A model generated the notes under the pieces. The model was not told where the DNA came from. It made no database searches and saw nothing but the letters and a program-made list of their open reading frames with translations. A DNA stretch of 56,355 bases from Pseudarthrobacter enclensis (GTDB taxonomy: Bacteria; Actinomycetota; Actinomycetes; Actinomycetales; Micrococcaceae): assembly GCF_030811655.1 (NCBI RefSeq), contig NZ_JAUSRE010000027.1, positions 1-56,355 of the forward strand, read 5' to 3'. Of the stretch, positions 1-7,771 are shown piece after piece. The position numbers and the translations under genes were made by a program. Each line of letters starts with the position of its first letter. The stretch's first letter is position 1.

Positions 1-161
1 CCGGCCCCGCCACCGAGCAGTATGAGTGCCGTTCACCGTCGGCAAATCACGGAGGCGGCTACTCCCGTCCCATGAATACCCGTGCATGCCAGTTGGAAAA
101 CAGGCGTGTTCGACGTTGTCGGCGGCGCCCTGCGCGTCCTCCGCTGACCTGTTATGACTCT

Positions 162-193
162 GGGGCCCGGGGATCAAAGGATGCCCGGGCCCC
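162..193. terminator. GC-rich hairpin upstream of the first gene
   Basis: GGGGCCCGGG at 162-171 and CCCGGGCCCC at 184-193 form a perfect 10-bp inverted repeat with a 12-nt loop. It lies just upstream of the AAGGA ribosome site of the gene at 214. There is no U-tract, so it could end an upstream transcript or be a leader structure. The rest of 1-213 shows no convincing gene. Confidence 0.4.
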
Positions 194-213
194 GGCCACA
201 CTGAAGGAACAGC

Positions 214-759
214 ATGACCCGCAAACCACAACTTCTCCTGCTCGCCGGTCTGCTCGTTGCGGCCCTGGCCGTGGTTGCCGCTGTCGGTCTGCAGAACCCT
301 GCGGGACCCACCCAGGTTTCCGCGGCTGAAAGCGTTCCGATGGCCGCCGCCGCAAAGACATCCTTCCCTGGACTTGCGGCCGCCACCGAAGATGAACCGG
401 ACTTGACTGGTCTCCACACCACTGCCCCGATCAAAGGCCAGATCGTCCAGGTCGCCGGGCCGTTTGATGACAGATTCGTCTTGAAAGACCTGGCCTTCGA
501 CGGATCAGCAGCTATGGGTACGGTCACGGTAACCAATGACGTCAGCGATCTTCTTGAGCTGCAGGTGCTGGCAGGGTTCTACGACGAAAAAGGCGCCCTC
601 CTCGTCACGGACCGAATTATCCGTGACATGCGCAGCGAAGGTCAGAACCATCCCCGGTCCGCGGAGGAACGTGAAGAGTTCATCATCCGGGTACCTCCGG
701 AATTTCAAGGCAAAGCAGTGTCCGCCGCTGTCGGAGTTCCCGTCCTGGTGAACGAATAG
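214..759 (+). CDS. Secreted or membrane-anchored protein of unknown function
   Basis: 181 residues. The N-terminus is MTRK followed by a hydrophobic stretch (about residues 6-26) and an Ala-rich stretch, which fits an uncleaved anchor or a Sec signal peptide. The remainder (about 70-181) looks like a small beta-rich extracellular domain, with alternating hydrophobic strands around VTVTNDVSDLLELQVLAGF. That pattern suggests an immunoglobulin-like or FxLYD-like fold, but this is inference only. The ATG at 214 follows AAGGA at good spacing. The gene converges on the large iron-box gene at 976-3663. No catalytic motif is visible. Confidence 0.65.
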   Translation: MTRKPQLLLLAGLLVAALAVVAAVGLQNPAGPTQVSAAESVPMAAAAKTSFPGLAAATEDEPDLTGLHTTAPIKGQIVQVAGPFDDRFVLKDLAFDGSAAMGTVTVTNDVSDLLELQVLAGFYDEKGALLVTDRIIRDMRSEGQNHPRSAEEREEFIIRVPPEFQGKAVSAAVGVPVLVNE

Positions 760-975
760 CCCTCAACGTGAGGCGTGGAGTGCTGGGAGGCTAGCCGAAA
801 GTATTGAAGTGCAGCCACGATTCTGTCCCTTGTCCTGTCAGCCCGTCCGTTCGTACCGGGCCATAAACATTCTCCAAACCACAGACCGCTCCGGTTGCAG
901 GAATGGATGACGCCGCAGTGCGGCCGACAGGGCTAAGCTCAGATTTACTGTTCACCGCCGTTGTAGGAACGGCGG

Positions 976-3663
976 TCAGTCGTCTATAGGCGCGGCTTCG
1001 GCGCCATCTGTTGGGCTGCCGCCGAGGACGCGTAATGGCTGGCGATTTCCGGGGGTCCTTGTTCTCGGGTGTTGCCTGTTTCGTCGCCGCAGCCACCGTT
1101 CTATGGTGGTCATTGCCTGGGTGGCGGCGGCCCAGTAAAGGATGCCTGCCGCCAGGGAAACGAGGACCGCCAGTGCCTTGTACTCCGGATCAACAAGCGG
1201 GTACACCAGCCAGTGGGTGACGTAAATGTATAGCGAGGCGCTGGCCAGCAGGGCCGCGAGTCGGTGCAGCCCGCGCGGGACGGCCAGGGTGGGCAGCCAG
1301 AGCAGGATGAGGAAGCCCACCAGGATGGTTGTACTCCGGTACTGATCCTCGAACGATTGGGGGATGGTGAGCAGGGCGATGGCGGTCACGGCTGCCCGCT
1401 GCCATTGTGTCCGTGACGCGGCGGCGGCCCAGCCGAGCCCGAACAGCCACAGGACTGGCCCCTGCCCCGGATACCGGCTGTCCACAAGGTCGAAGAGCAT
1501 CGGCAGGTCAATGACTACTAATGCCAGGGGGAACGCCCATGGCCACCGGCGCTGGGCGCGGGCAACGGCGGGTATCGCCAGCAGGGCGGCGATGACCAGC
1601 AGGATCTGGACCAGGATCTCGATGAACCAGAACCTTGAATAGTCGGTCCATCCTGGCGGGCCCAGCAGGTTGTTCAGCAGGAAGACGTTGGCCCAGGCAT
1701 AGGTATCGGTTACGGCAAAGGCGAAGCCGATGACCGCAACGCTGGGCACGACAATCCGGGCAATGCTGCGCAGTTGCCGCCGGAGCCGGGAACGGCGGGT
1801 ACCGCTTAGCTGGAAGCGCGCAAAGTTATAGCCGGCGACGGCGATGAGTACGTGGGCGGTCCCTTCCCAGTGGAAGAAACCGATGTGCGTGGAGACGATA
1901 AAGATGATGGCAATAGCGCGAAGCACAATTCCGGTTTCCATGGGGGCAAGCAACCGCCGATGCCAGCTCCGGGAAGTTCGTGCAGCTCCCCCCGTCCGCT
2001 GGTCTGAGTGCTCATCCGTATCTACGGCCGACGTGTTTGGTGCGTTATGGGCGGCAGGCACAAGTTCACAGACCGGGATCAGGTGCCAGCCCTGCGGGAT
2101 GTATCCGAGGGCACGCTCCAGCCGGACCGACGCCGCCACGTAGGACAGCGAGTCACCGCCCAGGGAAACAAACGTGTCCGAGTCGGCGATGTTTTCCTGT
2201 TCGAGGACCTCCGCGAAGATCCTTCGCGCGTCGGTCGGGTGTCCTGCCGTTTCCGGGGCAGCACCGCCGGTGCCGTCATTGTCATCATTCCTGGACGCCA
2301 GGGCCAGGACCGCCGGGTAGTCCGGTTTGCCGTTGGCGAGGCGCGGTATGGACTCCACGCCATGAAGCTGGACTGCTGAACGGGGCAGGCCCAAATCCTG
2401 GGCAAGTGTCTTGGCCACCAGGGCAAGATCTTGGCTGCCCTCCACGACGGCGACCACTGCCTGGTCCGATCCTGCTGCCGCGGCGGTCAGGCCGAGACCG
2501 GCCAGCAGCCGTTCCACCTGGCCCAGGTCCACCCGCAGGCCAACGATTTTGACGAAGCGGGTCCGCCGGCCAACGATTTCGTAGAGGCCATTGGCTCCGC
2601 AACGGGCCAGGTCGCCCGTGTGAAGCTCTGTAGTGACCCGTCCCAAGGCCAGGTCTTCCGGCCGTTCGGCGTACCCCAGCATGACGTTGGGACCTGAATA
2701 AACGAGTTCGGCGGCTTCCAGGTCGGGGACGGGCTCCAGCCGGAAGGAGCCGCCGGGCACGGCCACGCCGATGGATTGCGGGTACTCGGCTGCCAGGTCA
2801 GGGGGCAGGTAGGCCATGCGGGCCGTGGCCTCGGTCTGGCCATACATGACAAAGAGGTCCCAGCCCTGCCGCCGGCCCATGTCTGCGTAGGAACGCACTC
2901 GGTCCGGATCGAGCCGCCCGCCGGCCTGGGTGATGTAGCGCAGGCTGGGCAGATCCATGTCCTCAAAGCCCACCCGTTCAAGGAGCTCGAACGTGTAGGG
3001 CACGGCGGCGAAGGATGTGACGTTTTCGGCTCTGGCCAGTTCCCAGAAACACGGGTCCACCACTGAGAGGTCGGTCAGCGCGAGGGACGCGCCCACCAGA
3101 AGGTGACTGTTCACCACGCTCATCCCGTAGCAGTAGGACAGGGGAAGGGTGGTGGCCGCAGTATCGGTGGGGCGCAGGTGCAGGTAATCGGCTATGGCTG
3201 AGGCATTTGCCTGCAAGGACCCTGCGGACAGGCGCACAAGTTTGGGTGATCCAGTGGATCCGGAAGTACTCAGCAGCAGCGCCAGCTCCGGGTGCAGTTC
3301 ATGGTGCGTTTCGTCCCGACGCACATCCAGGACCACCTCACCCCGGCACGCGCGGACCACAGTATCGGGATCGTACACGGCAACGAGTGTCTCGGCTGCC
3401 GTCCCGCCGCCTGCGGGCAGGATTAGCAACGGGTTGCCGGAGGACAGGGCCGCCAGGTAGGCCACCAGGGACGGCAGGGAATTCTCAGCCTCAAGGGCAA
3501 TGAGCCGGCGGCCTGGCCCGAAGGCCCGGCCCATATCCTCAACACGGCGCGCAAGTTCCCCGTAGCTCACGGATTGGTCTTTGGTCGTGATGGCGGGACG
3601 GTCTCCGAAGCCGGCCAGTTTGGCGGCGAACGAGACTCCTGCCAGTTCCGGCTGTACAGTCAC
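976..3663 (-). CDS. Adenylation–carrier–acyltransferase fusion, probably iron regulated
   Basis: About 895 residues from the GTG at 3663. The N-terminal half is an ANL-family AMP-binding domain: phosphate loop STSGSTGSPK, YGQTEA, HTGDLA, and a C-terminal catalytic lysine in LANGKPDY. A carrier domain follows with the phosphopantetheine serine in GGDSLSYV (about residue 520). The C-terminal third is a multi-TM acyltransferase-3 (OafA-like) domain with THIGFF and AVAGYNF. The architecture suggests that an acid is activated, loaded on the carrier and transferred at the membrane. An open frame upstream to 3906 exists, but it would place the iron box inside the coding region, so the GTG just below the box is preferred. 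A role in siderophore assembly or modification is inferred; no other siderophore gene is in the window. Confidence 0.85.
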   Translation of the reverse strand: MTVQPELAGVSFAAKLAGFGDRPAITTKDQSVSYGELARRVEDMGRAFGPGRRLIALEAENSLPSLVAYLAALSSGNPLLILPAGGGTAAETLVAVYDPDTVVRACRGEVVLDVRRDETHHELHPELALLLSTSGSTGSPKLVRLSAGSLQANASAIADYLHLRPTDTAATTLPLSYCYGMSVVNSHLLVGASLALTDLSVVDPCFWELARAENVTSFAAVPYTFELLERVGFEDMDLPSLRYITQAGGRLDPDRVRSYADMGRRQGWDLFVMYGQTEATARMAYLPPDLAAEYPQSIGVAVPGGSFRLEPVPDLEAAELVYSGPNVMLGYAERPEDLALGRVTTELHTGDLARCGANGLYEIVGRRTRFVKIVGLRVDLGQVERLLAGLGLTAAAAGSDQAVVAVVEGSQDLALVAKTLAQDLGLPRSAVQLHGVESIPRLANGKPDYPAVLALASRNDDNDGTGGAAPETAGHPTDARRIFAEVLEQENIADSDTFVSLGGDSLSYVAASVRLERALGYIPQGWHLIPVCELVPAAHNAPNTSAVDTDEHSDQRTGGAARTSRSWHRRLLAPMETGIVLRAIAIIFIVSTHIGFFHWEGTAHVLIAVAGYNFARFQLSGTRRSRLRRQLRSIARIVVPSVAVIGFAFAVTDTYAWANVFLLNNLLGPPGWTDYSRFWFIEILVQILLVIAALLAIPAVARAQRRWPWAFPLALVVIDLPMLFDLVDSRYPGQGPVLWLFGLGWAAAASRTQWQRAAVTAIALLTIPQSFEDQYRSTTILVGFLILLWLPTLAVPRGLHRLAALLASASLYIYVTHWLVYPLVDPEYKALAVLVSLAAGILYWAAATQAMTTIERWLRRRNRQHPRTRTPGNRQPLRVLGGSPTDGAEAAPIDD

Positions 3664-3674
3664 GCCTGAACTGT

Positions 3675-3693
3675 AAAGGATAGCCTTACCTAA
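3675..3693 (-). promoter_or_regulatory. DtxR/IdeR-type iron box
   Basis: Read on the minus strand the sequence is TTAGGTAAGGCTATCCTTT. It matches the 19-bp actinobacterial iron box (TTAGGTTAGSCTAACCTAA) at 15-16 positions, with the TTAGGT and CC half-sites kept. It ends 11 bp before the GTG at 3663, so bound DtxR/IdeR would block initiation when iron is plentiful. The rest of 3694-4050 shows no gene. Confidence 0.75.
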
Positions 3694-4050
3694 CACAAAT
3701 GGAGTTGGGCTGAGCTTGCGCTTCCCCGTGGTGTCCCGATGACCCCGGCGTCCTTCGGTATGCCGCACTTTAGCAAAGGCAACATTAAGTCGGTCCCACA
3801 CCGACAGCATCCCACTGCCAGCCCCGGAGAGGACCAGCCCGCGGTTAGGAAATTCACTTCGTGGGCGCAGGGCCGATTGTGCTGATGGCAGGGAAGAGGA
3901 CTGCACATCCCGCGGTTACGCTGGACGGGTGCTCCGACGTTTCCCGCGCCCCATCCCAGACCGGCCACCGCTGCTACAGCGCCTGTCGTTTATCGGCTAT
4001 CCAGCCGCGTCAGGATATTTGAAGGATTCCAACTCCCGGCGGTTGCGGCC

Positions 4051-4914
4051 ATGACCTACCGGTTCCTCCTGACGAGGCGCTGGCTGGGGTTTCTGATCCT
4101 TGCCGCTGTAGTTGCGGCCGCCTGTGCCGGACTCAGCAAATGGCAGATGGATCGCCGCAATCAGGCGGTGACTGAGATCCGGCGCGTCCAGCAAAACTAC
4201 GAAAAATCCCCTGTGCCGTTCGAGCAGGTGAAGCAGTATTTCTCCGTGGCTGACCCGGACATGAAATGGACAACAGTGTCGTTGGCTGGTCACTATCTGG
4301 TGCAGGACCAGCGGATTGTCAGGAACAGGCCAAACAATTCCGCGCCCGGTTATGAGGTTCTTGTTCCCTTTCGGCTCCGCTCCGGCGAGACCGTGGTCGT
4401 GAACCGGGGATGGCTGCCAATTGGCAACGTGAAGCCGGGGTACCCGGATGCTGTCCCGTCCCCGCCGGCGGGAAACGTTGAGGTGGTGGTCCGGATCCAA
4501 CCGTCCGAACAGACGCTGGATGGCAGGACCGCGCCCGAGGGCCAATTGCCAAGCATCGCCCTGCCCGACTATGCCCGGCAGCTGGAGTACCCGCTGTTGA
4601 CCGGAAGCTATGGACTGATGGCCTCCGAATCCCCCGCTCCGGACGTAGCGCCTGAACAGCTCGCCATGCCCGCTGTTCAGGAAGGATCGAATCTGTCCTA
4701 TGCGATGCAGTGGCTGACCTTTGGAATACTTGCCTTCGTGGGTTTCGGATACACGGCCCGGCAGCAGGCCCGCATCTCCCGGGAGGAATGCGAAGACCAG
4801 ACGCAGGGTGACCCGCAGGACCCGGCCCCGAAAATTCGACTCGAAGAAAAGGCCCGCAAGCGCAACACGTCGGACGACGAAGAGGACGCTTTGCTGGACC
4901 GGATGGGTCTCTGA
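4051..4914 (+). CDS. SURF1 family cytochrome oxidase biogenesis protein
   Basis: 287 residues, usual size for bacterial SURF1. The first TM is about residues 12-30, followed by the family signature SKWQMDRR; GYEVLVPFRL and VVVNRGWLP are conserved SURF1 blocks. A second TM lies near residues 215-235 and a charged cytoplasmic tail follows. SURF1 proteins assist heme insertion into haem-copper oxidases. The context fits: CtaG-type assembly factors lie further along at 10941-11915 and 12562-14652. The 12-bp word TGAAGGATTCCA occurs both just upstream (4020-4031) and overlapping the stop (4912-4923). Confidence 0.9.
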   Translation: MTYRFLLTRRWLGFLILAAVVAAACAGLSKWQMDRRNQAVTEIRRVQQNYEKSPVPFEQVKQYFSVADPDMKWTTVSLAGHYLVQDQRIVRNRPNNSAPGYEVLVPFRLRSGETVVVNRGWLPIGNVKPGYPDAVPSPPAGNVEVVVRIQPSEQTLDGRTAPEGQLPSIALPDYARQLEYPLLTGSYGLMASESPAPDVAPEQLAMPAVQEGSNLSYAMQWLTFGILAFVGFGYTARQQARISREECEDQTQGDPQDPAPKIRLEEKARKRNTSDDEEDALLDRMGL

Positions 4915-4958
4915 AGGATTCCATGCGTGATGCCAGGGCGGGCCGGAACCGAGACTTT

Positions 4959-4982
4959 TACATTGATACATTCCTAAATGTA
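4959..4982. promoter_or_regulatory. Probable operator of the cmtR-like regulator
   Basis: TACATT at 4959-4964 and AATGTA at 4977-4982 form an inverted repeat with a 12-bp spacer, immediately upstream of the ArsR-family gene at 4993. It also contains TGATACA (4964-4970), which recurs as both arms of the palindrome at 10149-10170. It is an AT-rich island in GC-rich DNA, as expected for an ArsR/SmtB operator overlapping a promoter. Confidence 0.5.
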
Positions 4983-4992
4983 CTCTGGGGTT

Positions 4993-5319
4993 ATGGAAAC
5001 GCTCACGAACGCTCCGGTTCTGGCACGGTTTGGGTATGCGGTCTCGGATCCGACCAGGGCCAAGGTTTTGCTGGCCTTGGCTGAGGGGCCCGGGTACCCG
5101 TCCGAACTTGCCGAATCCCTCGGTGTTTCGCGGCAGAGCATGTCCAATCACCTGGCCTGCCTGCGTGGCTGCGGTTTGGTGGTGGCCGTTCCGGATGGCC
5201 GGCGGACCCGTTATGAGCTCGCTGATGCCCGGCTGGGGCACGCGATCAGGGATCTTCTGGGTGTGGTGCTGGCCGTTGATCCGGCCTGCTGCGCTGCTGA
5301 CGGGACGTGCGTGGCATGA
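4993..5319 (+). CDS. cmtR: CmtR-like ArsR/SmtB family Cd/Pb-responsive repressor
   Basis: 108 residues from the ATG at 4993; an in-frame ATG at 4978 falls inside the operator. A winged helix is visible (SDPTRAKVLLALAEG, then SRQSMSNHLACLRGCGLVVA). The cysteine pair in LACLRGC corresponds to the alpha-4 Cys57/Cys61 metal ligands of mycobacterial CmtR. The C-terminus (VDPACC…TC) supplies candidates for the third ligand. Metal binding should release the operator and de-repress the operon that begins with this gene. The stop overlaps the downstream CDF start (ATGA), indicating coupled translation. The identity of the sensed metal is inferred from family ligands. Confidence 0.85.
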   Translation: METLTNAPVLARFGYAVSDPTRAKVLLALAEGPGYPSELAESLGVSRQSMSNHLACLRGCGLVVAVPDGRRTRYELADARLGHAIRDLLGVVLAVDPACCAADGTCVA

Positions 5320-6164
5320 GCGGGGCACTCCTCCTCACTGCGGATACGGGACGCCGTGCAGTATTGAGCCGCCGGATCCGTTTTTTTGCGGCCGCGACCA
5401 TCACGTATAACGTCGTCGAAGCCGTCGTCGCGCTTTGGGCCGGCAACCTGGCGGACTCCTCTGCGCTCATCGGCTTTGGTCTGGATTCGGTGATCGAGGT
5501 GGCATCGGCGGTTGCTCTGTCCTGGCAGTTCTCCGCACAGGACCCGGCACGGCGCGAACACGTGACGCTGCGGATCATCGCGGTGTCCTTTTTCGCCCTG
5601 GCCCTGTTCGTTACCGTGGATTCGGTCCGTTCTCTGGCCGGCGGCGGTGAGGCGCAGCACTCCACGGCGGGCATCGTGATCGCCGCGCTGTCCCTGGCGA
5701 TCATGCCGGTCCTGTCCTGGCTGCAGCGCCGCGCGGGCCGGGAATTGGGCTCCCGCACGGCTGTCGCTGATTCCAAACAGACCCTGTTGTGCACCTATCT
5801 TTCGGCTGTTCTGCTGGTGGGCTTGGTGTTGAACAGCACCCTGGGCTGGTGGTGGGCAGATGCAGGGGCGGCCTTGGTCATCGCCGCGATCGCCGTCCGG
5901 GAAGGCATCAACGCCTGGAAGGGCGATGTCTGCTGTGCGGTCCCGCACAGCACCGCCGAGCACGGCGAGGCCACTGAGGACGCCTGCTGCGCACCTGCCG
6001 GACCGGACAAGGGCTCCGAACACGACGCCGGCGCCCCCCTCCCCCACCCCGGCAGTTCTCCCGTCGCTGCGGCGGCACCGCGCTGCGAGGGCTGCGGAAC
6101 AGCGGCTGCACCGCAACCGGAACCCCTCAGCCTTGCCCTGCCGCTGGCACCCCGGGGCGAGTAA
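5316..6164 (+). CDS. Cation diffusion facilitator-type transporter with Cys/His-rich tail
   Basis: 282 residues from the ATG that overlaps the regulator stop; a GTG at 5307 is an alternative. TM segments run through about residue 205. Membrane acidic motifs resembling CDF sites are visible (NVVEAVVALWAG, GLDSVIEV, VADSKQT, WADAGAAL). The C-terminal 75 residues are hydrophilic and Cys/His-rich: DVCC, ACCAP, EHD, and RCEGCG. This tail probably binds or delivers soft metals. In this operon the likely job is efflux of Cd, Pb or Zn across the membrane using the proton gradient. The metal is inferred from the adjacent CmtR-like sensor. Confidence 0.85.
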   Translation: MSGALLLTADTGRRAVLSRRIRFFAAATITYNVVEAVVALWAGNLADSSALIGFGLDSVIEVASAVALSWQFSAQDPARREHVTLRIIAVSFFALALFVTVDSVRSLAGGGEAQHSTAGIVIAALSLAIMPVLSWLQRRAGRELGSRTAVADSKQTLLCTYLSAVLLVGLVLNSTLGWWWADAGAALVIAAIAVREGINAWKGDVCCAVPHSTAEHGEATEDACCAPAGPDKGSEHDAGAPLPHPGSSPVAAAAPRCEGCGTAAAPQPEPLSLALPLAPRGE

Positions 6165-6167
6165 GGC

Positions 6168-6485
6168 ATGTCCTACGAAGTGCGCACCATACCTGGCTGC
6201 CCCAACTCCGGACCTGCACTGGAGCTCTTCAGGCACGTCCTGCACGCCGAGGGCCTTGACCCTGAACTGGTGACTGTTCGTGAGATCAGCTCCGAATCCG
6301 AGGCCGCCGAGATGCTGTTCCGCGGCTCCCCGTCATTCACGGCCGGAGGGAAGGACCTGTTTCCTTCCACGGCAGACGCCGGATTAAGCTGCCGGCTCTA
6401 TCCCGCGGGCACCGGTCTTTCCGGGCTGCCTTCCGCTGAATCTTTGCGGGCCGCGGTGCGCGGCACCGCCGCATCGAGCACGTGA
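6168..6485 (+). CDS. Small thioredoxin-fold protein of the metal operon
   Basis: 105 residues. It begins with a strand and MSYEVRTIPGCPNSGPALEL, where a single cysteine occupies the redox position of a glutaredoxin-like fold (C-x2-S, no resolving Cys). GSPSFTAGGKDLF resembles the cis-Pro region, and GLSCRLYP holds another Cys. Similar short actinobacterial proteins lie beside mercury and other metal resistance genes and are sometimes called alkylmercury-lyase-like. No MerB catalytic set is present, so that name is not supported. It starts 3 nt after the CDF gene and overlaps the next gene by GTGA. Confidence 0.65.
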   Translation: MSYEVRTIPGCPNSGPALELFRHVLHAEGLDPELVTVREISSESEAAEMLFRGSPSFTAGGKDLFPSTADAGLSCRLYPAGTGLSGLPSAESLRAAVRGTAASST

Positions 6486-6970
6486 GCGTACTGGGCTCTG
6501 AGCACTCCAGTGCCGCCAGATCTGTCCTGGTCTTTTCTGCCGCAGCCCTGGCGGTGACCGATCTCCTGGTCAAGGCCGCCCTGGTCCAGGCCCTCGGCCA
6601 CGACAGACACAACACGGACTTCGGATTGTTTACCGTTTGGCTGGCCTACGACACCGGTGCCGGTTTCAGTCCCCTGTCCTGGCTTCCCCCTGGGGCGCTG
6701 GTGCTGGGTGCTGTGTTGCTTGTTGCTGTGCTGGCCGCCGCCCTGGTCCGGTCCGCCCCGCGTTTGAGGAAGCCTGCCCTGTCCGCTGCGGCTCTCCTGC
6801 TCGGTGGTGCCCTGGGAAATCTTGCGGATCTGTTGGATGGGGCCGGGGTGGTGGATTACCTGCACACCGGGTGGTTGCCGAGTTCGAATCTTGCCGGGGT
6901 TTTCGTTGTGGCCGGGGCAGGGCTGCTGGTTCTGGGAACGGTACGCGGCGCGGTAAGGGAAGGGCAGTAA
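6482..6970 (+). CDS. Signal peptidase II homologue lacking a catalytic aspartate
   Basis: 162 residues, four predicted TM segments, full LspA length and topology. The family blocks are recognisable but altered. NTGxxF reads DTGAGF (Asn to Asp, residue 57). GNxxDR reads GNLADL (Arg lost). The second catalytic-dyad block FNxAD reads SNLAG, so Asp is Gly139. The other catalytic Asp (VVDY, D125) remains. The paralogue at 20904-21431 keeps every one of these residues. Loss of one of two catalytic Asp residues argues against peptidase activity. It is conserved in frame with GTGA coupling, so it may have been kept for another membrane role, or is decaying. Confidence 0.8.
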   Translation: MSVLGSEHSSAARSVLVFSAAALAVTDLLVKAALVQALGHDRHNTDFGLFTVWLAYDTGAGFSPLSWLPPGALVLGAVLLVAVLAAALVRSAPRLRKPALSAAALLLGGALGNLADLLDGAGVVDYLHTGWLPSSNLAGVFVVAGAGLLVLGTVRGAVREGQ

Positions 6971-7720
6971 GTGGACATCGGAGAGTTTTTTGCTTCCAGC
7001 GTGACCTCCGGTGCGCTGGTGCTGGCACTGCCGCTGGCAGCGGTCGCGGGCCTGGTCTCGTTCCTCTCGCCCTGCATCCTTCCGCTGGTTCCGGGGTATC
7101 TGGGGTTCGTCTCCGGGCTGACCGATCCCGGCCAGCCCGGGAACCGGCGGCGTGTCCTGACCGGGGTGGCCTTGTTCATTCTGGGCTTCGGGGCGGTATT
7201 TACCCTCTATGGTGCAGCCTTCGGTGCCATCGGGTCGTGGTTGGTGCGGTGGCAGGATCCACTGATGCGGGTCCTGGGCGTCGTCGTCATCCTGATGGGC
7301 CTGGTCCTGCTGGGCGGTTTCTCCTGGCTGCAGCAGACCAGGAAATTCCGTGCTCCGGGCAGGAAAGGCCTGGCCGGCGCCCCGGTGCTGGGCGTGGTGT
7401 TTGGGCTCGGCTGGACCCCGTGCATGGGTCCGACCCTCAGTGCCGTGCTCAGCCTGAGCGTCGCGGCCGCAAGCGCCTGGCGCGGTGCGCTGCTGGCGTT
7501 TGTTTATTGTCTGGGCCTGGGGATCCCTTTTGTGCTGGTCGCTTTCGGCCTGAACTGGGTTTCCCGGGTCCTGGCCGTTGTCAGGGCCCATATCCGTGCG
7601 GTCAACATCGCCGGGGCGGCGATGTTGATCATCCTTGGCGTCCTGATGGTCTCCGGGCTGTGGGTGAAGTGGATTTATCAGCTGCAGAACCTGGCAGGGA
7701 CCTTCCTCATGCCCGTCTAG
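6971..7720 (+). CDS. ccdA: CcdA/DsbD-family thiol-reduction membrane protein
   Basis: 249 residues, six predicted TMs, usual length for CcdA. The two conserved cysteines lie in LSPCILPLVPGYLGF (TM1) and GWTPCMGPTLSAVL (TM4), the pair that shuttles electrons across the membrane. The GTG at 6971 directly abuts the LspA-like stop, with GGGAAGGGC upstream as ribosome site. It probably passes reductant to extracytoplasmic thioredoxin-like partners; the TlpA-type lipoprotein at 10277 and DsbA-type protein at 15855 are candidates. It is the last gene of the cmtR-like operon. Confidence 0.9.
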   Translation: MDIGEFFASSVTSGALVLALPLAAVAGLVSFLSPCILPLVPGYLGFVSGLTDPGQPGNRRRVLTGVALFILGFGAVFTLYGAAFGAIGSWLVRWQDPLMRVLGVVVILMGLVLLGGFSWLQQTRKFRAPGRKGLAGAPVLGVVFGLGWTPCMGPTLSAVLSLSVAAASAWRGALLAFVYCLGLGIPFVLVAFGLNWVSRVLAVVRAHIRAVNIAGAAMLIILGVLMVSGLWVKWIYQLQNLAGTFLMPV

Positions 7721-7771
7721 GCAATGCCAGGGACCTGTCAGCCGACGTTGAGAACACCCCTGCGGCTGGGT

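Noticed and set aside
3664..3906. N-terminal extension of the adenylation fusion to 3906
   Set aside because: It would translate through the iron box and adds 81 residues without similarity to AMP-binding proteins.
3997..5328. 443-codon minus-strand frame across SURF1 and the cmtR-like gene
   Set aside because: Shadow of SURF1 and the regulator, which have clear family motifs; the antisense product is His/Gly/Arg-rich with no domain.
6168..6485. MerB organomercurial lyase
   Set aside because: Too short and lacks the MerB catalytic Cys-Cys-Asp set; only a thioredoxin-like fold is supported.
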